Of a stretch of 30,586 nucleotides of DNA, positions 6,065 through 13,552 are shown piece by piece. Location: the IMG/VR virus record IMGVR_UViG_3300050821_023955, positions 1-30,586 of that record; one strand, given 5' to 3'. Position numbers and translations under genes: made by a program. Under the pieces are notes generated by a model. That model made no database searches and was not told the DNA's origin. It saw only the letters and a list, made by a program, of their open reading frames with translations. The DNA comes from a virus. The number at the start of each line of letters is the position of its first letter. Positions within the stretch are counted from its first letter, which is position 1.

Positions 6065-6774
6065 TACCCGCCCGGTGTTCCGAGGGAAGACCAGCCCGAC
6101 CAGCCGCCGCCGGGCGCGTTCCAGCGGTGCACGACCTCGCCGGACTCGCGCTGCAGAAACACCTCGGCGCGTCCGTCGCGCATCTGGGCGATCGCCACCC
6201 GGTCGTCTGGCTTGGGCGTCGGCGCCGCCGCTGCCGGCGCACCGCTAACAACCACCTTCGCGCCGAGCCCCTTGCAGCGCGCATACCGCGACTGGCGGTC
6301 GGAGAGACCGTTCAGCCCGCCGTTGATCCGCCGGGTCGCCGCCGTCACGTCTCCGGTGTCGGAGATCTGGTTCAGCCCGTGGGTGAACCACCACCACGCG
6401 GACACCCGGAAGGCGTACCGGGGGTCGGCGGCCATCGGCGGGTTGTCAACGAGCGGGAGCTTGAGCGCGTTGCCGGCGGTGGTGTAGTTCGCGCGGCCGG
6501 TGAGCTGTATCGGCCCGCGGCCCTTGTACCGGACGCCGTCGCCAGGCTGGGTGTTGCCGAGGTCCTTGCGGCCCTCGTAGGCGGCGCCTGAGGCGATCTC
6601 CTCGAAGTAGCGAAGGCTCACCGACTCGTGGCCGACCTGAGCCAGCCACATTCGCGACCGCGCCTCGCTGGTGATCTGAAACTCGCGTTGCGCCGCCTCC
6701 ATCGACGGCAGGTAGCTGGTAGCCAGCGAGCGGGTCAGCCCCGGCATCGCGGCGAGCAGGGTGTCAACGTTCAT
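6064..6774 (-). CDS. GH19 chitinase-like lysin with repeat
   Basis: 236 residues. Glycoside hydrolase family 19 fold, used by phages to cut the glycan strands of peptidoglycan. 'LAQVGHESVSLRYFEE' places the catalytic acid at E50, with E58/E59 as the second. 'GVRYKGRGPIQLTGRANY' (80-97) and 'TRRINGGLNGLSDR' (148-160) are standard GH19 landmarks, and 'AFRVSAWWWF' lines the cleft. The catalytic domain ends near 170. An Ala/Pro linker leads to one repeat ('VFLQRESGEVVHRWNAPGGG', then WSGW) matching the amidase and M15 tails. It overlaps the small membrane-protein gene upstream by 11 bases. Confidence 0.9.
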   Translation of the reverse strand: MNVDTLLAAMPGLTRSLATSYLPSMEAAQREFQITSEARSRMWLAQVGHESVSLRYFEEIASGAAYEGRKDLGNTQPGDGVRYKGRGPIQLTGRANYTTAGNALKLPLVDNPPMAADPRYAFRVSAWWWFTHGLNQISDTGDVTAATRRINGGLNGLSDRQSRYARCKGLGAKVVVSGAPAAAAPTPKPDDRVAIAQMRDGRAEVFLQRESGEVVHRWNAPGGGWSGWSSLGTPGG

Positions 6775-6997
6775 CGGTCTCGTCCTCGTCGTCTTTCGTG
6801 TCGCTCTGGTCTATGTGGCGGATTCCGAGGTAGGCGGCGACGGCGCCGACGGACGCGCCGCCGAGCGTCGATAGGAAGGCGATCTCCTCGCTGGTGACCT
6901 TGGTAGGTGTCAGCTCGGCGGTGAGCACGCCGGCCACGAGCGCGATCGCCACGCCGACCGCGAGTACCAGCGCGACGACACCTCGCCAGTCCCTCAC
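6764..6997 (-). CDS. Two-helix small membrane protein, possible holin/antiholin
   Basis: 77 residues from a GTG that overlaps the fibre gene's stop (GTGA); longer frames here only mirror the fibre gene. Two hydrophobic segments, '[21 protein letters not shown]' (7-27) and '[21 protein letters not shown]' (39-59), flank a short Thr/Glu-rich loop, and the C-terminus is acidic ('[15 protein letters not shown]'). This is a good size for a class II holin. As a second candidate holin lies 1.3 kb further on, one of the pair might be an antiholin. No family motif was recognised. Confidence 0.75.
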   Translation of the reverse strand: MRDWRGVVALVLAVGVAIALVAGVLTAELTPTKVTSEEIAFLSTLGGASVGAVAAYLGIRHIDQSDTKDDEDETDER

Positions 6998-8727
6998 AGC
7001 AAGTCCTTCGGGCCGTCCTCGATGACAGTTCCCGCGTCGATCGTGCCCACGCGCTGGACCTCGATGAAGGAGTGCATCGAGCCGTCGCCGACGTTGTTGG
7101 CCAGGTTGGTGGTCCGGTTTGAGTAGCCGCCCATCGCTCCGATGCGGTTTCCGACGAGCGCCGGCACGGTCGAGGTGATGCTGAACACCGCGAACGGCAG
7201 CATGGACCCGGGTACCTGCTGAGGCACGTAGCCCATCGCGATTCGCTGGAAGCCGCCGTTGACCGTGATCCCGAGCAGGAACGCGGTCTCCGGATCGTTT
7301 GGCATGTGCGCGATCCCCCAGCTCACGGTGACGCGATACAGCCCGCCCGTGGAGCACAAATACTCGCCGTATTGGTCAAACAGCGTGTCCAGCCCGCCGC
7401 CGGGTGTATCGAATGGCAGCTGCACGAACTGGCCTTGGTTGATTGAGAACGCTCCCATGCGGGAACGCCGAGCGAAGAGGCCCCACGCGCCGGGGTCGGT
7501 CCCGCCGGGCGGTCCCGGTTCGCCGGTATCACCCTTCGGGCCGATCGGGCCGATCTCGCCCTGCGGCCCCTGCGCACCTGTCGCGCCAGTGGCGCCCTGA
7601 GGCCCGGTGGCGCCCGGTAGACCGATCCCTGGCTCACCGGGGGTTCCCTGGACGCCCTGTGGACCCTGCGGCCCTGTGGGGCCTGTGGGGCCGCCTGGGC
7701 CGGTCGCGCCGGTGGCGCCGGTAGCGCCCCTGTCACCGGGCGGTCCTGGCGGCCCCTCAATCGCGTCATCGGCATCGATGACGATGCCCTTGACTTTCAC
7801 GACGTAGGCGAGGACGACAAACGGCGGCATGTTGTTGTGCGGCTGGTCGCCGCCGGCCGGGATATGCGGGTAGGCGAGCGGCACGTTCGTTCCCTGGATC
7901 GGTGCCGCGTCACCGGCCTGCCCCTCTCGGAACCCGAAGAAGTAGTCGTTGGGGCCGCCGTGCGCGTGCGCCGGCAGCTCCTCAACCGTTAGCTGGTGCT
8001 CGAGCTCACCGCCTGCGGCGCCAAACGGCGGACTCTCAGGCCGGCTGCCGGCAGAGAACAGGAACCGATCGCGTAGGTCCGGGACGGTGAAGGTGCGCGG
8101 GTAGGCATTGACGTCGACCGACCAGAGCGGATTGCCGCCAAACGCCTCGTCAACGGCGAACGAGAAGCCCTGCGGGTAGTCGTCCTGGGTGTACTGACGA
8201 CCGTCGCAGAGCACGAACCCGGGCGGCAGGCCCGCCTTCCCGGACCAGGCGATGACCGCACCGATCGGCGAGGTCTCGATCCCCGGCCCCTCCGGCCCCT
8301 GAGCGCCGTCGTTACCGTCCTGCCCGTCCTCGCCGCGCTCGCCCTGCGGCCCCTGCTCACCCTGCGGACCCGTGGGCCCAAGGTCGCCCTGCGGACCCTG
8401 CGGCCCCTGCGGTCCGGCTGCGCCCTGGACGCCCTCTGAGCCCTGTGGACCCGTCCCGCCGGCCGGGCCGACCGGACCTTGGTCGCCGCGCGGCCCCTGC
8501 TCACCAGGCTCCCCCTGCGGCCCGGCAGGCCCCGGCGGGCCACCCGGGTCCCCGGGGTCGCCCTGCGGCCCCATCGGTCCCTCGGGGCCGGCTGGTCCCT
8601 GCGGCCCGCCGGGAGGTCCGACGCCGCCCATCGCAACCTGCGGGATGGTCACCGGGCCGAGCACCACCCGAACCTCGGCCGGCCGGCGCGTGGAGTCCGC
8701 CAGGTCGATCGTGACACGACCGCTCAT
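6994..8727 (-). CDS. Tail fibre: collagen - tail collar - collagen - C1q-like tip
   Basis: 577 residues from the ATG overlapping the previous stop (ATGA). Residues 1-34 are a short beta-rich attachment part. Residues 35-148 are Gly-x-y collagen repeats. Residues about 152-314 form a tail collar/microcystin-dependent-protein-like domain ('[19 protein letters not shown]', 'LCDGRQY', '[15 protein letters not shown]', 'LPAHAHGG', '[16 protein letters not shown]'). Residues 325-409 are a second collagen run. Residues 410-577 look like a C1q/TNF jelly roll ('[16 protein letters not shown]', '[11 protein letters not shown]'). Such domains make trimeric, receptor-binding fibre tips. Last gene before the lysis cassette. 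Confidence 0.88.
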   Translation of the reverse strand: MSGRVTIDLADSTRRPAEVRVVLGPVTIPQVAMGGVGPPGGPQGPAGPEGPMGPQGDPGDPGGPPGPAGPQGEPGEQGPRGDQGPVGPAGGTGPQGSEGVQGAAGPQGPQGPQGDLGPTGPQGEQGPQGERGEDGQDGNDGAQGPEGPGIETSPIGAVIAWSGKAGLPPGFVLCDGRQYTQDDYPQGFSFAVDEAFGGNPLWSVDVNAYPRTFTVPDLRDRFLFSAGSRPESPPFGAAGGELEHQLTVEELPAHAHGGPNDYFFGFREGQAGDAAPIQGTNVPLAYPHIPAGGDQPHNNMPPFVVLAYVVKVKGIVIDADDAIEGPPGPPGDRGATGATGATGPGGPTGPTGPQGPQGVQGTPGEPGIGLPGATGPQGATGATGAQGPQGEIGPIGPKGDTGEPGPPGGTDPGAWGLFARRSRMGAFSINQGQFVQLPFDTPGGGLDTLFDQYGEYLCSTGGLYRVTVSWGIAHMPNDPETAFLLGITVNGGFQRIAMGYVPQQVPGSMLPFAVFSITSTVPALVGNRIGAMGGYSNRTTNLANNVGDGSMHSFIEVQRVGTIDAGTVIEDGPKDLL

Positions 8728-9095
8728 CGGGTCACGTCCAGATCGCATTGCACGTCGCCCTGAATCAGCGTCACCGGTTCGGAGTCGGCCATCGTCCAGA
8801 CGCAATCCCAGGCGCCCTTGAACCGGTCGGCGTCCTTCATCAGCGCACGGGTGTCCTCGCTAGCGAGCCGCAGGACGAGAACGCCCTGCTCAGCCTCGGC
8901 CATCTCGACCGCCCACTCCGCGAGGGCAGCCTGGTCGCGGCGGGATGCGCGGATCTGTGCCCGCACCGTTCCGCGGAGGTCAAACGGCTCGCCGTCAAGG
9001 TCGGTTGCGGTCAGGCGCAGGTTCGCCCCGTCCCCGGCGTAGAGGACGAGGTTCACGACCGGAGGTACGAGCGAAACGACGCTTGGCCGAGCCAT
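8724..9095 (-). CDS. BppU-N-like tail/baseplate attachment domain protein
   Basis: 123 residues, one compact beta-sandwich-like domain. '[20 protein letters not shown]', then 'PFDLRG', then '[15 protein letters not shown]' and '[20 protein letters not shown]', then '[11 protein letters not shown]', follows the pattern of the N-terminal domain of baseplate upper proteins (BppU_N), which attach receptor-binding proteins to the baseplate. Here it stands alone rather than being fused to a fibre, and is coupled (ATGA) to the large collagen fibre, so it may be that fibre's adaptor. The fold assignment is by pattern only. Confidence 0.65.
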   Translation of the reverse strand: MARPSVVSLVPPVVNLVLYAGDGANLRLTATDLDGEPFDLRGTVRAQIRASRRDQAALAEWAVEMAEAEQGVLVLRLASEDTRALMKDADRFKGAWDCVWTMADSEPVTLIQGDVQCDLDVTR

Positions 9096-9382
9096 CAGTC
9101 ACCCGGTTCCGGGGCCTCGATGATTTCTGGCGTCGGCCCCTCCGAGGGCGGTGGCGGGTAGTCGACATCGAACACCGTCTTCTCGTAGGCCGCCACGACT
9201 GTCGGTTGGGTGAACGTGCGGGACTCACCCCGCGCGAGCGAACCGGCCGACCGGAAGGGTCCGCTGGTCTGATTGGAATACTCAAGCCCGCCGCTGATGA
9301 CCTTGACGACTGCGGTCATCTCCTCATGGGCTGAGAAGGCGTAGTAGTTATTTTCGAGCGCAAGCTGCATCGGGCTCCTCAC
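9095..9382 (-). CDS. Small structural protein of unknown function
   Basis: 95 residues from a GTG overlapping the upstream stop, or 91 from an ATG four codons on, which has GAGGAG just before it and is the more likely start. The middle is beta-like ('NNYYAFSAHEEMTAVVKVIS', then 'SRTFTQPTVVAAYEKTVFDV') and the end is Pro/Glu-rich and probably disordered. No family was recognised. Its position between a collar fibre and the BppU-like protein suggests a small fibre or adaptor component. Confidence 0.6.
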   Translation of the reverse strand: MRSPMQLALENNYYAFSAHEEMTAVVKVISGGLEYSNQTSGPFRSAGSLARGESRTFTQPTVVAAYEKTVFDVDYPPPPSEGPTPEIIEAPEPGD

Positions 9383-10194
9383 GTCTTGATCAGGTAAACG
9401 ACGATCTGGTACGGCGGCATGTTGGTGTGAGCCCAGCCGGCGCCCTCGCCGTAGGTTTGAATGCCGGTCCCGGCCCCGTAGATGCCGATGCCGGTGCCAG
9501 AGCCGCGCGTCCGCGGTGCGGTCAGGAAGAACCGATATGGCGCGGAGCCGACCGCCGCGAACAGGCCGCTCCCCCCACCGGATATCTGCCAGTGCATGAA
9601 CCCGACGCTCGGATCATCGGCCCATTCCAGCCCCTCGTATGGCAGGTGGACGTGTCCGGGGTCGGCGATCGTGTGCGCGTGCCCGGGGTCATAGACCCCG
9701 TGCGCGTGGCTCGGCATTTCCTGTGTGGACAGGGCGACCGTCTCAGCCCCGCCAACCTGGCCGCGGAATTGGGTGGCGTGCCCCCATGCAAAGCGCCCCG
9801 CCAGGTTGGGAATGTTGAACGTGGTTGATCCGTCACCGCCGCCGTAGGCCGTGCCGATTGCAGCGAACAGGGGCGCGAACACGGTCCGGGATACCGCCTG
9901 CCCGCTGCACTGCAACCAGCCCGGTGGTGCGTCGGCGCGCGCCGACGGGATGATCAGCCCCGGGACGAAGAACCGCGATACGAGCGCGTCGATTGCATCG
10001 GCGAGGTTGCCAATGTCGGTCGGCGCGTCGGCAGGGTCAACGTCACCGGGGACGGGGAGAGCGAGGTTCGGTGTCCTGCGCGACGGGCGCAGGTCGTCCT
10101 CGGGTACCTCGGCGTGAGGCACGTCGACCATCAGCGCCTCGGCGATTGACTCGGGTTCTCGCGGCGCGGGACGTTCGAGCAGCGTTCCGGTCAT
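9379..10194 (-). CDS. Tail collar domain fibre protein
   Basis: 271 residues. After an N-terminal linker region (1-75), the domain starts with 'FVPGLIIPSARADAPPGWLQ', then 'CSGQAVSRTVFAPLFAAIGT' and 'STTFNIPNLAGRFAWG', the standard tail collar signature. It continues through 'TQEMPSHAHG' and His-rich repeats ('DPGHAHTIADPGHVH'), and ends 'HTNMPPYQIVVYLIKT'. These proteins form trimeric tail fibres, with histidine pairs that may bind metal. It is a paralogue of two other collar proteins in the window. It overlaps the gpI-like gene by four bases, which fits attachment to the baseplate. Confidence 0.88.
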   Translation of the reverse strand: MTGTLLERPAPREPESIAEALMVDVPHAEVPEDDLRPSRRTPNLALPVPGDVDPADAPTDIGNLADAIDALVSRFFVPGLIIPSARADAPPGWLQCSGQAVSRTVFAPLFAAIGTAYGGGDGSTTFNIPNLAGRFAWGHATQFRGQVGGAETVALSTQEMPSHAHGVYDPGHAHTIADPGHVHLPYEGLEWADDPSVGFMHWQISGGGSGLFAAVGSAPYRFFLTAPRTRGSGTGIGIYGAGTGIQTYGEGAGWAHTNMPPYQIVVYLIKT

Positions 10195-10994
10195 TCAGTT
10201 TCTCCTCTCAGTGTTGGCTGGTCACGGTGCACCTCGCGCCACGAGTCATAGGTCGCGTTGACCTCGGCCCAGCTCGCTCGCCGGTTGCGCAACATGAACC
10301 ACGCCTGCCCGTGGCGGACCTGATAGTCGAGGATGATCCCGGCGGGCTTGGCGGCCTCGAGCGCGGCACGTACCAGCGCCGGGTCGTGATCGATGAACGT
10401 GTAGGTGAACACGCGCAGGCCGTAGGCGCGCTCGTGCCCGGCGCCGAGGTCAGCGCGCTCCTCGAAGTACAGGAGGTGATCGGGCGTGCCGGGCGGTAGG
10501 AACCGGCGGGCGGCGGCGATCATGTTGGCGCGCGTGCCGCGCCACATGCCGGGGCCGCCGTTGCCGATCAGCTCCCGCAGGTCGGATTCGGACATGACGT
10601 CCGGCCGGCGAATCCCCGCCCACTGCGCGAGTACCCGCAACCAGTCGGTCGGGCATCGCCGCGGTGAGGCGAGGACGACCCACGGTTCGGACCCGTCATC
10701 GGGGCGGGTGACTTCGGCGATCGGGTCAAGCAGCTCCCCCAGCGAGTCACAGAGCTTGCGCCACGCGCCATTGGTTTCGGAGTCCGCGAACGCGGCCGGG
10801 TAGGTGCCCTCGAACAGGTCCTCGCCGGTCGAGCGAAACCCGACTCGTGGCGGCGGCTCGGGCAGCTCCGGAATCGGCGGGATCGGCTCGGGCGGCAGCG
10901 TGTCAAGTTCGAGGAGGCCGTCCCAGGTGAACCCCTGATCAACGAGGTCATCCCACGTTCCGAGGCCAATGACTTGATCCCAGCTTCGGCTCAT
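10191..10994 (-). CDS. Baseplate wedge protein, P2 gpI-like (tail protein I)
   Basis: 267 residues. The 'DWLRVLAQWAGI', 'ESDLRELIGNGGPGMWRGT', 'ANMIAAARRFLPPGT' and 'LVRAALEAAKPAGIILDYQV' segments match the general layout of phage tail protein I, which joins baseplate wedge to fibres in contractile tails. The first 50 residues are an extra Trp/Pro-rich extension ('SWDQVIGLGTWDDLVDQG' and 'PPEPIPPIPELPEPPP'), probably a flexible linker or contact peptide. Its neighbours (gpJ-like upstream, collar fibre downstream) are in the expected order. Confidence 0.8.
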   Translation of the reverse strand: MSRSWDQVIGLGTWDDLVDQGFTWDGLLELDTLPPEPIPPIPELPEPPPRVGFRSTGEDLFEGTYPAAFADSETNGAWRKLCDSLGELLDPIAEVTRPDDGSEPWVVLASPRRCPTDWLRVLAQWAGIRRPDVMSESDLRELIGNGGPGMWRGTRANMIAAARRFLPPGTPDHLLYFEERADLGAGHERAYGLRVFTYTFIDHDPALVRAALEAAKPAGIILDYQVRHGQAWFMLRNRRASWAEVNATYDSWREVHRDQPTLRGETE

Positions 10995-11671
10995 TGCAAC
11001 CCGTACAACGTGGCGCGAGATCCGGGGGCGAAGAACCCCGAGGCGTTGAACATCGCGATCGCTTCAATCGTGTCGGCGGCGCGGCAGATCCCCGAGATCG
11101 TGCGCAGGTCGAACTGTGTTGATCCTCGCGACGACGTCTGTGCCTGGAACGTGCACGCGCCGTCACGCGAGTAGTCGGGAAGGTCAACCACGACGGTGCC
11201 GCGCGTGCCCTGAGGAGCCGTTTGCGCGGGCAGGACCCCCAGCCGAGCGTTGGTGGTATCCAAGAGCTGGAAGGTGGTCAGGTTGCCGTTCAGCCCCTGG
11301 ATCTCGACCCAGTCGTAATCATTCGAGGTGATCCCGTTGAACTGCATCGACGCCACGTCGCTCTGAGCGCCCGCGCTAGACCGTGCCGCGATGATCAGGC
11401 GCAGGTGGCTGAACGTTTGTGGAATGTCGGCGAACTCGATCCGCCCGATCTGGGCGGTCAGTATCTGATCCTCGATCAGCTCAAGGTGACCGCCACCGCC
11501 ACCACCAGACCCGGGCTCGGGGATCTGGTCCTCGATCAGTTTCAGCGTCTCGTCGACCTTGTCGGCGAGGGCTCGCAGCGCAGTGACGCCATCGGCGTCC
11601 TCGCTCCCGCCGGGTACCGGCAGGTGGAAATTCGGGGTGGTGTACGGCGGGCGGCCGGGTGTGATGCTCAT
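10991..11671 (-). CDS. Putative tail fibre / receptor-binding structural protein
   Basis: 226 residues. The N-terminus is extended and followed by a helix ('VTALRALADKVDETLKLIED') and a poly-Gly hinge (about 75-80). The rest is a beta-rich domain with 'IPQTFSHLRLIIAARSSAG', 'MQFNGITSNDYDWVEIQG' and a closing 'FFAPGSRATLYGL', a pattern that recurs in phage tail-tip proteins that I recognise but cannot name precisely. Helix, Gly hinge and beta head are typical of a trimeric fibre. It starts overlapping the micro-ORF that follows the gpJ-like gene. Confidence 0.68.
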   Translation of the reverse strand: MSITPGRPPYTTPNFHLPVPGGSEDADGVTALRALADKVDETLKLIEDQIPEPGSGGGGGGHLELIEDQILTAQIGRIEFADIPQTFSHLRLIIAARSSAGAQSDVASMQFNGITSNDYDWVEIQGLNGNLTTFQLLDTTNARLGVLPAQTAPQGTRGTVVVDLPDYSRDGACTFQAQTSSRGSTQFDLRTISGICRAADTIEAIAMFNASGFFAPGSRATLYGLQ

Positions 11672-11706
11672 GGGAGGTTCACCGTTCCTGTAATCACTGG
11701 GCTCAT
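11668..11706 (-). CDS. Candidate 12-codon micro-ORF between gpJ-like gene and fibre gene
   Basis: Encodes MSPVITGTVNLP. Its ATG overlaps the gpJ-like gene's TGA (ATGA) and its TGA overlaps the next gene's ATG (ATGA), so it fills the gap exactly and could relay ribosomes. The peptide resembles the first strand of Ig-like fibre domains (V-x-I-T-G-T-V-x-x-P), so it may be a remnant of a lost domain. No ribosome-binding site of its own was seen. Confidence 0.35.
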   Translation of the reverse strand: MSPVITGTVNLP

Positions 11707-12980
11707 ACGGTCATCCCTCCGCTGGGCGCCGGCACCGTCACGGAGCCGCTGATCTGCCCGGGCTCCGGGAGCGAGTAGGGCTGAGGGAGCGTGTAGTCGT
11801 CGGCCTGCCCGTTGATCTGCACCCCACCGATCGGTACGAAGTCGACGCCGCGCTGGCGGTCGAGCAGCGAGACCAGGTCGTTGACTCGCAGCGTCTGCCG
11901 GCCGGGTGACTGCCCGGGGGCGGGTGGGTCGATCTGCTCGCCGCCGACAATTGACGGTGACGTTGTGCCAAGCCGAAAGTTCGAGGGCGAGAGGTAGTCG
12001 GCCAGCGCTTCGTCGCACAGCTCCTTGACCATCGCGGGGTCCTGTTCGGCGAACGCGACCACCTGGTAGGTGACGTCGACCTCCTCATAAACCGCGTCCC
12101 TCACGTAGATGACGAAGTTCACCTCGCGCAGAACGTCGAGGTATGCGGCAACCTGCCGGCGAACCTCTTCCAATACCGGTTTGCCGTCATCGCCGGTCAG
12201 GATCAGGGTGATCGTCCGCTCGTGGCCCCAGGTGCCGTCCGTTGGGTCATACAGGTCCATCGCGACGGCGCGCCCGACGCCGTAAACGCGCAGCGCCAGG
12301 ATCGCGAAGTCAAGCGGCAGGATCGGTCGTAGCGCGATGACGCGCATGAGCATGATGAGCTGCGTGAGGTAGTCCTCAAGCGTCTGGCCGTTGAGTCCGC
12401 CAGCGGTCGGCTGGGAAACGGTGACCTCCTGTACCCACGACAGCGGGTCGATCAGCTCGGCCGGCCCGTTCAAACCGTTGCCCTGCGCGCCGTCTGCGAT
12501 TGCGACGATCTCCACGCCGTCCACACTGTCCTGCCCCTGCGGGATCTCGACGCTTGAGAGAACCTCAAAGGCGACGAGGTCGTCACCGGTACGAGCGAGC
12601 GTCAGTTGGATGCCGGCGGTGATGGTGTAGCCCTGTTTGTCGAGGGCGGTCCAGGTCGACGTGCCGACGGCCGGCGCGGGCGGTGTCGCGGGTATGCCGA
12701 GCACCTCCTCGCCATAGGTCTGGTAGATCGCCTCTGGGACGGTCACAGCCTCCTGGCGCAGCTCGGCCGCTACGGCGCTCCACTCGTCCGTCAGTCCGAC
12801 CTCAAGGTTCCCGTCGTGCGCCACCCAGCCGGGGAACCGCGAGGCGAGCCCGTCGTAGATCCGCTCGGCGATCGCCCGGGTGTCGGTCTCGACGTCCGGG
12901 CGGGCCATCGCGGTCTCCTCGAACGCCATGTCCGCGTTCGGGTTGGGTACCTCCTCGGGGTCGCTGTCGAAGAAGCTCAT
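11703..12980 (-). CDS. Baseplate J-like protein (P2 gpJ / Mu gp47 family)
   Basis: 425 residues, normal for the family, which forms the main arm of the wedge in contractile-tail baseplates. The N-terminal helical part ('TRAIAERIYDGLASRFPGW') leads to a 'GTSTWTALDKQGYTITAG' strand region. A central segment follows ('LSWVQEVTVSQPTAGGLNGQ', then 'TLEDYL'), where the family typically has a 'N..  A.GG.D.E....Y' signature. The C-terminal half has 'VNFVIYVRDAVYEEVDVTYQ', as expected of gpJ. Its last 40 residues are Pro-rich. It overlaps the gp25-like gene by four bases. Confidence 0.88.
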   Translation of the reverse strand: MSFFDSDPEEVPNPNADMAFEETAMARPDVETDTRAIAERIYDGLASRFPGWVAHDGNLEVGLTDEWSAVAAELRQEAVTVPEAIYQTYGEEVLGIPATPPAPAVGTSTWTALDKQGYTITAGIQLTLARTGDDLVAFEVLSSVEIPQGQDSVDGVEIVAIADGAQGNGLNGPAELIDPLSWVQEVTVSQPTAGGLNGQTLEDYLTQLIMLMRVIALRPILPLDFAILALRVYGVGRAVAMDLYDPTDGTWGHERTITLILTGDDGKPVLEEVRRQVAAYLDVLREVNFVIYVRDAVYEEVDVTYQVVAFAEQDPAMVKELCDEALADYLSPSNFRLGTTSPSIVGGEQIDPPAPGQSPGRQTLRVNDLVSLLDRQRGVDFVPIGGVQINGQADDYTLPQPYSLPEPGQISGSVTVPAPSGGMTV

Positions 12981-13321
12981 GTTTCACCCCCTTCGTCGTC
13001 CTCCTGGTCAAAGCCCCACATCGCGCGCAGCCGCAGAATCCCCTCGTCGGCCTCAGAGTCGTCGCGCTCGAGGAACACCCGGGCGCGCGGCTCGGCGTTC
13101 TCGATTGACTGTTGCGTCTCGGCGACGGCGAGGTCACGGTCGGAGGTGAACTCCAAGAAGTCAGGCCGGCCGAACTCAGGCAGCGTCCGCCGCTCGCCCT
13201 GAACGGTCCGGAGGGTGAGCTCGACGCAATCGGCGACCTCCGCGGAGGTGTCCTGCTCGGTGACGGCGAAATGGTCGCCCTCAAGGCGGAACGGCATCCC
13301 GAAGTGAGGTAGCTCAGTCAT
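12977..13321 (-). CDS. Baseplate wedge protein, gp25/gpW-like
   Basis: 114 residues, the usual length. T4 gp25/P2 gpW-family proteins sit in the inner baseplate and start sheath assembly. The family pattern 'F.v.eqd... v...v...L.T..GER..lPeFG' is seen as 'AVTEQDTSAEVADCVELTLR', then 'TVQGERRTLPEFGRPDFLEF', including the conserved E-F-G. The acidic C-terminus 'DQEDDEGGET' is an addition. It lies directly before the gpJ-like gene, as in most contractile systems. Confidence 0.88.
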   Translation of the reverse strand: MTELPHFGMPFRLEGDHFAVTEQDTSAEVADCVELTLRTVQGERRTLPEFGRPDFLEFTSDRDLAVAETQQSIENAEPRARVFLERDDSEADEGILRLRAMWGFDQEDDEGGET

Positions 13322-13544
13322 CGAGAGGCGCTCTTACTGGTGGCGGGCCGGGGAGCCCGGCGCTGGGCGGGGGATCGATGGCGCCGGTCGGCGCCCCGAG
13401 CCCGGGCGGGATCTCGATGGGCTCGGGCACGGCGGTGATCGAGAGCACGTGCTCGTTGTCTGCGAGGTCCCAGTCGTGCAGTCGGTCGACGAGCTGGGTG
13501 GGGTCCGGGGCGTGTAGCAGGAACAGGACGTTGAAGGTGGCCAT
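13314..13544 (-). CDS. Small unknown baseplate-region protein
   Basis: 76 residues. The first half is a plausible small alpha/beta unit ('FNVLFLLHAPDPTQLVDRL', then 'DWDLADNEHVLSITAVPEP'). The second half is nearly all Pro and Gly and probably unstructured. No family was recognised. It lies between the spike-collar protein and gp25, overlapping the latter by eight bases, so a role in baseplate assembly is a reasonable guess only. Confidence 0.6.
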   Translation of the reverse strand: MATFNVLFLLHAPDPTQLVDRLHDWDLADNEHVLSITAVPEPIEIPPGLGAPTGAIDPPPSAGLPGPPPVRAPLDD

Positions 13545-13552
13545 CGGACCTC

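Noticed and set aside
6764-7357. 197-residue minus-strand frame containing the small membrane protein
   Set aside because: Its first 120 residues are Arg/His-rich and mirror the fibre gene in another frame; the GTG overlapping the fibre stop gives the sensible 77-residue protein.
7500-8620. Short tandem repeats that look at first like a repeat array
   Set aside because: These are degenerate codons for collagen Gly-x-y triplets, not CRISPR: there are no constant-length repeats or unique spacers.
8372-8821. Plus-strand Pro/Gly/Cys-rich frames opposite the collagen repeats
   Set aside because: They are the complement of Gly-x-y codons, which read as Pro/Gly-rich in several frames; no ribosome-binding site and no recognisable domain.
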